NCBI GenBank assembly: GCA_020216655.1
Contig: JAIWNU010000119.1
Location: 1-18,790, forward strand
Length of the DNA stretch: 18,790 nucleotides
Direction: 5' to 3'
Source: Treponema sp.
GTDB taxonomy: Bacteria; Spirochaetota; Spirochaetia; Treponematales; Breznakiellaceae
The notes under the pieces were generated by a model that was given only the letters and a program-made list of their open reading frames with translations, ran no database searches and had not been told where the DNA came from. The first letter of the stretch is position 1; each line of letters opens with the position of its first letter. The position numbers and the translations under genes are program-made. Below are positions 14,774 through 18,790 of this stretch, piece by piece.

Positions 14774-15339
14774 CCTATTATACCCTTCGTAAGTGTTTCC
14801 GGTTGCATGGTTTGGCGGATTTTTTTTCTTCCCCTAAAAAGACGGGATTTTACGTTTTCTTCTCCTAAAGAGAGCGTTTTTGCAATTTCACTTACCGAGA
14901 GACCTTCAAAATAATAAAGATAGAGTACCTCGTATAATTCGTGGGGAAGACACCTCAGGGCCTGCAGCAATTCCGCAGAAGTTTCAGCCTGCAAAACATC
15001 TGTTTCAGGGTTGTTCTGTTCAGGGTCATCAGGGTAAAAGAGCTTTTCTGCCATATTCTGTTCACGTTTCAGCTTGCTCCAGGAGGAACGGAGTACATTG
15101 GATGCAATAGTAAAAATCCAGGGGCTAAACTGTTTGCCAAGTTTAAAGGATGGAAGCGCCCGGTAGGTACGTATAAATATTTCCTGAACCAAGTCCCCAG
15201 CCCGTTCTTCGTTTCCAGTCCTCGCGAGACAATACCGATAGAGCATATCTTTATACGCGTCTACAATTTCACGAAAGGCATTTTTATCCCCCGCAAGCAC
15301 ATGCTGCACTGCGAGAAGTATCCTGTCTTCCGTTCTCAT
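14770..15339 (-). CDS. ECF-type RNA polymerase sigma factor (RpoE-like)
   Basis: About 189 residues from the ATG at 15339. Region 2 reads AFREIVDAYKDMLYRYCL, GDLVQEIFIRTYRALPSF and FSPWIFTIASNVLRSSW; region 4 reads LPHELYEVLYLYYFEGLSVS and EIAKTLSLGEENVKSRLFRG, the helix-turn-helix for the -35 element. Regions 1.1 and 3 are absent, as expected for the ECF group. An in-frame GTG at 15354 would add five residues; neither start has a ribosome binding site. The cognate anti-sigma factor follows with a four-base overlap. Such factors usually control their own operon, here including the three exported proteins downstream. Confidence 0.93.
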   Translation of the reverse strand: MRTEDRILLAVQHVLAGDKNAFREIVDAYKDMLYRYCLARTGNEERAGDLVQEIFIRTYRALPSFKLGKQFSPWIFTIASNVLRSSWSKLKREQNMAEKLFYPDDPEQNNPETDVLQAETSAELLQALRCLPHELYEVLYLYYFEGLSVSEIAKTLSLGEENVKSRLFRGRKKIRQTMQPETLTKGIIG

Positions 15340-15362
15340 GTTTGAATCATTCACAGAAGAAA

Positions 15363-15393
15363 ACTATAGCATGGGAAAGACCTTTTTTTCCAA
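15363..15393 (-). promoter_or_regulatory. Promoter upstream of the ECF sigma operon
   Basis: On the minus strand TGCTATAGT (15371-15363) is an extended -10 element, with TTGGAA (15393-15388) 19 bases upstream as a possible -35. The start of transcription would fall at about 15355-15357, next to the GTG at 15354 and 16-18 bases before the ATG at 15339. It looks like a housekeeping rather than an ECF-type promoter, so an additional autoregulated promoter may exist elsewhere. Confidence 0.45.
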
Positions 15394-15450
15394 TTTTTCT
15401 CGATCAGTTTGCAACCAATTCACCGATTGCAGGGTATATAAGGTTAGAGA

Positions 15451-15470
15451 GCATGCAAAAATGAGCATGC
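15451..15470. repeat. Paired GCATGC palindromes in the divergent intergenic region
   Basis: GAGCATGC occurs twice in direct orientation; the GCATGC cores are at 15451-15456 and 15465-15470, 14 bases apart. They lie 34 bases before the start codon of the small secreted protein and downstream of a TATATA at 15435-15440. They may be an operator or form a small stem in the leader (GCATGC is self-complementary and can pair with the other copy). Function unknown. Confidence 0.4.
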
Positions 15471-15503
15471 CCTATTCCAGAGAACAGTAACCAGGAGGTT
15501 AAC

Positions 15504-15992
15504 ATGAAACAGATTAGTTTGATTGCAGTGCTTGTAGCGCTCAGTGTCGGAGCCCTTTGGGCAAATGGAAATGCAGAAAAACTGAGTACTGTGGAAGGTA
15601 CGGTGCTTCAGGTAACCCCGCTCCAGGCAGAAGCACGGGTTGCCCTGCAGCTCGCCAATGGCGAAACGGTAGAAGTGGTTCTTCCCGCAGCAGAAGTCGA
15701 GCGGCTTCAAATCCGGGAACGGGCCCAGATCCGGTTCAAGGGAGTATTAGTACAGGGTGATAACGCAGCTCAGATTCAAACCAGGCTGTATGCCCGTACC
15801 TGCGAAGTGAACGGAAAACAAGAACAGGTCAAGAATGCGGTACAGCTTACAACTCAGGACCGGGAGCGGCTCCGCCTGCAGCTTAAAGACGGGACCGGAG
15901 ACCAGACTCAGACACGAACTCAGACTCAGACACAGAGCCAGACTAGTACCGGTACAGCCACCCAGAGTCAGACCAGTACAAACAAGAAATAA
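15504..15992 (+). CDS. Small secreted protein with Thr/Gln-rich tail
   Basis: A 162-residue protein with a clear signal peptide (MKQISLIAVLVALSVGALWA, then NGNAEK) and an excellent ribosome binding site AGGAGG five bases before the ATG. The first 110 mature residues have the strand pattern of a small beta fold: VEGTVLQVTPL, EARVALQLANGETVEVVLP, AQIRFKGVLVQG. This resembles OB-like or stress-associated periplasmic folds, but no family is assigned. The last 30 residues are almost only Thr, Gln and Ser (QTQTRTQTQTQSQTSTGTAT), encoded by degenerate CAGACT/CAGACA hexamer repeats at about 15902-15980. The tail may be a flexible spacer. It is divergent from the ECF sigma operon and followed by its own terminator. 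Confidence 0.82.
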   Translation: MKQISLIAVLVALSVGALWANGNAEKLSTVEGTVLQVTPLQAEARVALQLANGETVEVVLPAAEVERLQIRERAQIRFKGVLVQGDNAAQIQTRLYARTCEVNGKQEQVKNAVQLTTQDRERLRLQLKDGTGDQTQTRTQTQTQSQTSTGTATQSQTSTNKK

Positions 15993-16015
15993 TTCCAGCC
16001 CTCACGCCCTTTCTG

Positions 16016-16045
16016 ACCGTCCCTCTCTCGGGGGACGGTTTATTT
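16016..16045 (+). terminator. Rho-independent terminator after the secreted-protein gene
   Basis: ACCGTCCC (16016-16023) and GGGACGGT (16032-16039) form an eight-pair GC-rich stem with an eight-base loop, followed by TTATTTAGTT. It lies 23 bases past the stop codon. The T-run is interrupted, but stem strength and position make a terminator likely. Confidence 0.75.
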
Positions 16046-16105
16046 AGTTGCATAGCCCCACTCGCCAATGGTACTATAGGCACCGTACATTAACAGGCGG
16101 TGTTT

Positions 16106-16825
16106 ATGAATATTTTAATTACCGGCGCAAACCGCGGCTTGGGTCTAGCCCTCTGTAAAATCTTTCTGGGATCGGGTCATAGGGTTTTTGCTTTGTATCG
16201 ATCTAAAGGAGAAACCCTTGAAAAACTCGAAAACGAGCAAGCCGATCATAATAAAGCAAATCTTGTGCCAATTCAGTGCGATGTTACCGATGAAGCCCAG
16301 CTCCGCGCAGCCCACGACCACATTCAAGCCATGAGCCCTGCACTAGATATACTCATCAACAATGCAGCGGTACATTTAGAACAGAACAAGCCTGATATTG
16401 ATGAACTTGATTTTTCTGTATACCTGCCAACCTTTGAGGTGAACGCGGTGGCACCCCTCATGGCAGCAGTCTCATTTCTGCCGCTGCTCAGAGCGGGAAC
16501 TGAAAAATGTATCATAAACATTTCCTCCGAAGCAGGCAGTATCGGCAGCTGCTGGCGGGACCGGGAATATGCCTATTGTATGTCCAAAGCAGCTTTGAAC
16601 ATGGGCATGCGGATTTTCCAGAACAGGTTGAAGGATGAACAATTCCGGATCCGCTTAATCCATCCTGGCTGGGTACGAACCGATATGGGCGGCAGTAATG
16701 CCGAATTGAGCCCCGAAGAATCAGCTCAGGCAGTTTTTAATCAAATCATGCTTACCATACAAAGCCCAGCAACAGCTGAAAAGCCTCTTTATATTGATTG
16801 GGAAGGAAAGCCACTCGCCTGGTAA
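16106..16825 (+). CDS. Short-chain dehydrogenase/reductase
   Basis: A 239-residue cytoplasmic NAD(P)-dependent oxidoreductase with a Rossmann fold. TGANRGLG (6-13) is the nucleotide-binding glycine motif, CDVTD (58-62) the adenine-contact region, NNAA (85-88) the structural motif, and the catalytic set is S141 (in NISSEAG), Y157 and K161 (YCMSK). HPGWVRTDMGG (186-196) is the usual segment after the active site. Closest in style to the C-factor/sniffer-like branch; the substrate is unknown. The ATG at 16106 with AGGCGG upstream is preferred; an in-frame GTG at 16100 would add two residues. No partner genes suggest a pathway. Confidence 0.92.
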   Translation: MNILITGANRGLGLALCKIFLGSGHRVFALYRSKGETLEKLENEQADHNKANLVPIQCDVTDEAQLRAAHDHIQAMSPALDILINNAAVHLEQNKPDIDELDFSVYLPTFEVNAVAPLMAAVSFLPLLRAGTEKCIINISSEAGSIGSCWRDREYAYCMSKAALNMGMRIFQNRLKDEQFRIRLIHPGWVRTDMGGSNAELSPEESAQAVFNQIMLTIQSPATAEKPLYIDWEGKPLAW

Positions 16826-16912
16826 ACATATCGCTCATCCTGTATGCCAATCGGTTCTGAACAATGGTTTTTCTCAGCCTGCTCGGCAGCCCCTGAATAT
16901 CTGCAACAACCC

Positions 16913-16941
16913 TTGCCCAGATTTTGGTTTTTACCTATAGT
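16913..16941 (+). promoter_or_regulatory. Sigma-70-like promoter for exonuclease III
   Basis: TTGCCC (16913-16918) and TATAGT (16936-16941) are separated by 17 bases. Only nine bases lie between the -10 element and the ATG at 16951, so the transcript would begin about two or three bases before the start codon. No ribosome binding site is present in this stretch, which fits near-leaderless translation. The rest of the 125-base gap after the dehydrogenase shows nothing clear. Confidence 0.55.
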
Positions 16942-16950
16942 TTTTACAAC

Positions 16951-17727
16951 ATGCGTATACTTTCGTGGAATGTGAACGGCCTGCGGGCGGTTGAAAAAAA
17001 AGGTTTTATCCAGTGGATGCAGCAAGAATCGGCTGATGTGGTATGTATTCAGGAAACCAAGGCCCATCCCGGCCAAATATCTCCGGAGCTGCTTGCCCCT
17101 CTGGACGCCGAGGGCCGGCCTTATAAGTCCTATTGGGCAAGCGCAAAAAAGGCAGGCTACTCAGGAACAGCTATCTATTCCAGAATCGAGCCGAAGAATG
17201 TCCGGACCATGGGCATCCAGGAATTTGATAACGAAGGCCGAGTTCTTATCGCCGATTTTGATCGGGTATCTATTATTTGCGCCTATTTCCCTAATTCTCA
17301 GGAAGCCGGCGCCCGGCTGGATTACAAACTTGCGTTTTGCGATGCCATGCTGGAAACCTGCAACAGCCTCGTTCAGTCCGGCAGAAACATTATTTTATGC
17401 GGAGATTACAATATAGCCCATACCCCCATAGACCTGGCCCGGCCAGAGGATAACGAAGAAAATCCCGGATACCTGCCCGAAGAGCGGGCCTGGATGACCA
17501 AGTTCTTAGCCGCCGGTTATGTGGACACCTTCCGCGCCAAGCACCCCGGCGAAGGCGGACACTATACCTGGTGGTCCTACCGGACCAGGGCCCGGGAACG
17601 GAATATTGGCTGGCGTATCGACTATCATTGCGTGAATAAGGCATTCGCACCCGAAATTGCCAAGTCTCTTATCAGACCCGAAATAACCGGATCTGACCAT
17701 TGCCCTATTGAATTAGTGTTAAGGTAG
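16951..17727 (+). CDS. xth: Exodeoxyribonuclease III (AP endonuclease family)
   Basis: A 258-residue DNA repair nuclease that cuts at abasic sites and trims 3' blocked ends. The family begins exactly at MRILSWNVNGLRA, which fixes the ATG at 16951 rather than the in-frame TTG at 16924. Active-site features are all present: N7, E35 in CIQETKA, SGTAIYSR (71-78), AYFPN (111-115), D152 and N154 in GDYNIAHTPIDLA, TWWSYR (206-211), GWRIDYHCV (220-228) and D249-H250 in GSDHCPIEL. Size is normal for ExoA/XthA. The rhomboid gene follows six bases after its stop codon, so the two are probably cotranscribed, though no functional tie is known. Confidence 0.95.
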   Translation: MRILSWNVNGLRAVEKKGFIQWMQQESADVVCIQETKAHPGQISPELLAPLDAEGRPYKSYWASAKKAGYSGTAIYSRIEPKNVRTMGIQEFDNEGRVLIADFDRVSIICAYFPNSQEAGARLDYKLAFCDAMLETCNSLVQSGRNIILCGDYNIAHTPIDLARPEDNEENPGYLPEERAWMTKFLAAGYVDTFRAKHPGEGGHYTWWSYRTRARERNIGWRIDYHCVNKAFAPEIAKSLIRPEITGSDHCPIELVLR

Positions 17728-17733
17728 GAACCT

Positions 17734-18294
17734 ATGCATATTAAGTACAATTCACCTACGGTATTAACCTACGCCTTTGTGAGCGCCATCGTCCTCATTT
17801 TAAGCCAGACACTGCTTCCCAGCCTCACGACATCTCTTTTTATGGTACCGGGAAAGAACCAATTCAGCCCCCGGGATATACTGAACTGGGTCAGGGTCTT
17901 TACCCATGTTATAGGCCACGCAAACTGGACCCATCTGATCTCCAACTTTTCTTTTATCCTTCTCATAGGTCCTATATTGGAAGAAACCTATGGCTCCCTG
18001 TCGCTCCTGTTCATGATTGCCGTTACCGCCTTTGTAACAGGCATCCTCAATGCCTTTTTGCTCCCCACCGCCCTTTTAGGCGCCAGCGGCGTGGTATTTA
18101 TGATGATATTGCTTGCGTCTTTTACTAATTTTAAACAGGGAGAAATTCCGCTCACTTTTATTCTCGTCCTCACCCTCTACCTGGGTCGGGAAATCTTTAA
18201 TTCATTCAGCAATAATAATATTTCAGAATTCGCCCACATTGTGGGCGGATTCTGCGGCAGCCTCTTTGGCTTTTTCCGCCCTGCACGGAGATAA
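17734..18294 (+). CDS. Rhomboid-family intramembrane serine protease
   Basis: A 186-residue integral membrane protein with about six hydrophobic segments. The catalytic dyad is visible: S119 in GASGVVF (the GxSG motif) and H168 in EFAHIVGGFCG. Supporting residues H62/H67 in HANWTHLISN match the second transmembrane segment of active rhomboids. The loop before it (NQFSPRDILNWVRVFTHVIGH) follows the WRxxT/H pattern. It is a compact bacterial form without an extra domain. The ATG lies six bases after the exonuclease III stop with AAGGTAGG overlapping that stop. Substrates are unknown. Confidence 0.9.
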   Translation: MHIKYNSPTVLTYAFVSAIVLILSQTLLPSLTTSLFMVPGKNQFSPRDILNWVRVFTHVIGHANWTHLISNFSFILLIGPILEETYGSLSLLFMIAVTAFVTGILNAFLLPTALLGASGVVFMMILLASFTNFKQGEIPLTFILVLTLYLGREIFNSFSNNNISEFAHIVGGFCGSLFGFFRPARR

Positions 18295-18308
18295 AAAGGA
18301 AAAAATAA

Positions 18309-18707
18309 ATGTATGTTTTGTTTAATAAAGCTATTTTCGATCTAGATGAAAGTGTTAACCAATACCTTGTGTATCTTGCGCATATTCAGCAGAGCGTAAA
18401 CTTAAGCACCTATGAAAAAATAGACGCTTTTAACAAGGCAGAAAGTATAGCTAATGATATCAACGCATTGACTGCAAAATTGCTGTCTTTGCGGGTCAAC
18501 GATTTTAATCAGGAAGATATTTTTAAGTATATTGATAAAAATGCTATACCAATTATTCAAACTATAAAAAACGAACTTAAGCTCTACGATCAAAAACTTT
18601 TTATAAAAGAAAAAATGTTATACTCTGTTAAGGATGCTATCCAGTTTTTAATTCATGATAAAAACGCAGCAATTACCTTTACAATCGACAAAATGAATTG
18701 GACCTAA
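18309..18707 (+). CDS. AT-rich ORF of unknown function, probably truncated by an insertion sequence
   Basis: A 132-residue reading frame with AAAGGA upstream. It is visibly richer in A and T than all neighbours and in Lys, Ile and Asn codons. The product is predicted mostly helical (LDESVNQYLVYLAHIQQSVN, YEKIDAFNKAESIANDINAL), has no signal peptide or membrane segment and no motif I recognise. Its last two codons and stop (W, T, TAA) coincide with TGGACCTAA, the first bases of what looks like an IS3-family end starting at 18699. The native C-terminus is therefore probably lost, and the real gene may continue beyond the element. Base composition suggests horizontal transfer. It could also be an intact short gene. 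Confidence 0.6.
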   Translation: MYVLFNKAIFDLDESVNQYLVYLAHIQQSVNLSTYEKIDAFNKAESIANDINALTAKLLSLRVNDFNQEDIFKYIDKNAIPIIQTIKNELKLYDQKLFIKEKMLYSVKDAIQFLIHDKNAAITFTIDKMNWT

Positions 18708-18790
18708 CCTAGAAAAGTGGACATACAGTTAAGACTTTCTTACATTAGAGGAAGGAGTGCTGTATGGGAAACGAACGGAGGGTATACCCG
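18699..18790 (+). mobile_element. Left end of a probable IS3-family insertion sequence (cut by window edge)
   Basis: TGGACCTAACCTAGAAAAG followed by TGGACA (18699-18723) resembles the terminal inverted repeats of IS3-family elements, which begin with TG and contain an AAAAGTGGACA-type block. A 40-base leader with AGGAAGGAG then leads to a start codon at 18764. The right end, the second reading frame and any target duplication lie outside the window, so the family call rests on this end and the first residues of the ORF. Confidence 0.55.
18764..18790 (+). CDS. Probable IS3-family transposase OrfA (first nine codons only)
   Basis: The ATG at 18764 starts MGNERRVYP and runs open to the window edge, with AGGAAGGAG upstream (18749-18757). 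Short basic starts of the RRxY/F-P type followed by a helix-turn-helix are typical of IS3-family OrfA proteins, and the adjacent terminal-repeat-like sequence supports this. Nine residues cannot prove it; a different gene is possible. Confidence 0.45.

Noticed and set aside
15409..15440. TTGCAA and TATATA as promoter of the secreted-protein gene
   Set aside because: The spacing is 20 bases and no better -35 is found at 16-18 bases, so I do not list it as a promoter, although transcription must start in this gap.
16847..16978. A 43-codon plus-strand ORF (MPIGSEQWFF...) in the gap before exonuclease III
   Set aside because: No ribosome binding site, it overlaps the proposed promoter and the start of the nuclease gene in another frame, and nothing supports translation.
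1..18790. CRISPR arrays, tRNA or rRNA genes, prophage or defence modules
   Set aside because: No regularly spaced repeats, no cloverleaf or rRNA-like sequence seen, and every reading frame of size is accounted for by the genes listed.

Overview
The window looks like chromosome from a spirochaete, most likely a free-living or gut-associated Treponema/Spirochaeta relative. This is inferred from the secretion signals ending in FASGQ- or ANGNAE-like cleavage regions, a spirochaete-type lipobox, AT/GC-balanced coding sequence, and the mix of ChvE-type sugar uptake with YesM/YesN-type signalling. Species cannot be fixed from sequence reading alone. Almost everything between 1 and 15354 is on the minus strand; 15504 to 18790 is on the plus strand.

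Sugar block (1-8426, minus). A ChvE/GguA/GguB-type (MmsA/MmsB) monosaccharide ABC transporter lies at the left: periplasmic binding protein (2007-3116), double ATPase (300-1826) and the N-terminal part of the permease (cut by the window edge). Three hairpins, one of them terminator-like, sit between the binding protein and the ATPase and would make the binding protein more abundant than the membrane parts. Upstream lies a four-gene signalling operon: membrane-anchored sugar-binding-like protein, LytS/YesM-type histidine kinase, YesN/AraC-type response regulator and a second, lipoprotein, sugar-binding-like protein. All four are joined by 4-base ATGA overlaps. The likely reading is that the anchored binding protein senses sugar for the kinase and that the regulator controls the adjacent transporter, as in the XylFII-LytS/YesN systems of clostridia, but here with an extra binding protein.

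N-degron block (8459-12022, minus). clpS, clpA and aat lie in a row, so one transcript would supply the transferase that adds Leu/Phe to N-termini, the adaptor that recognises them and the unfoldase that feeds ClpP. A consensus-like promoter precedes clpS and a long imperfect hairpin separates clpS from clpA.

ECF sigma block (12086-15354, minus). An ECF sigma factor, a zinc-type anti-sigma factor whose extracytoplasmic end is a CBM48/AMPK-beta-like glycogen-binding fold, and three exported proteins of unknown function form a tight operon; the last is probably an outer-membrane beta-barrel. This is the most unusual system in the window.

Plus-strand block (15504-18790). A small secreted protein with a Thr/Gln-rich tail and a clear terminator is followed by a short-chain dehydrogenase, exonuclease III with a promoter almost touching its start codon, a rhomboid protease, and an AT-rich unknown ORF that runs into what looks like the left end of an IS3-family insertion sequence whose first ORF is cut by the window edge.
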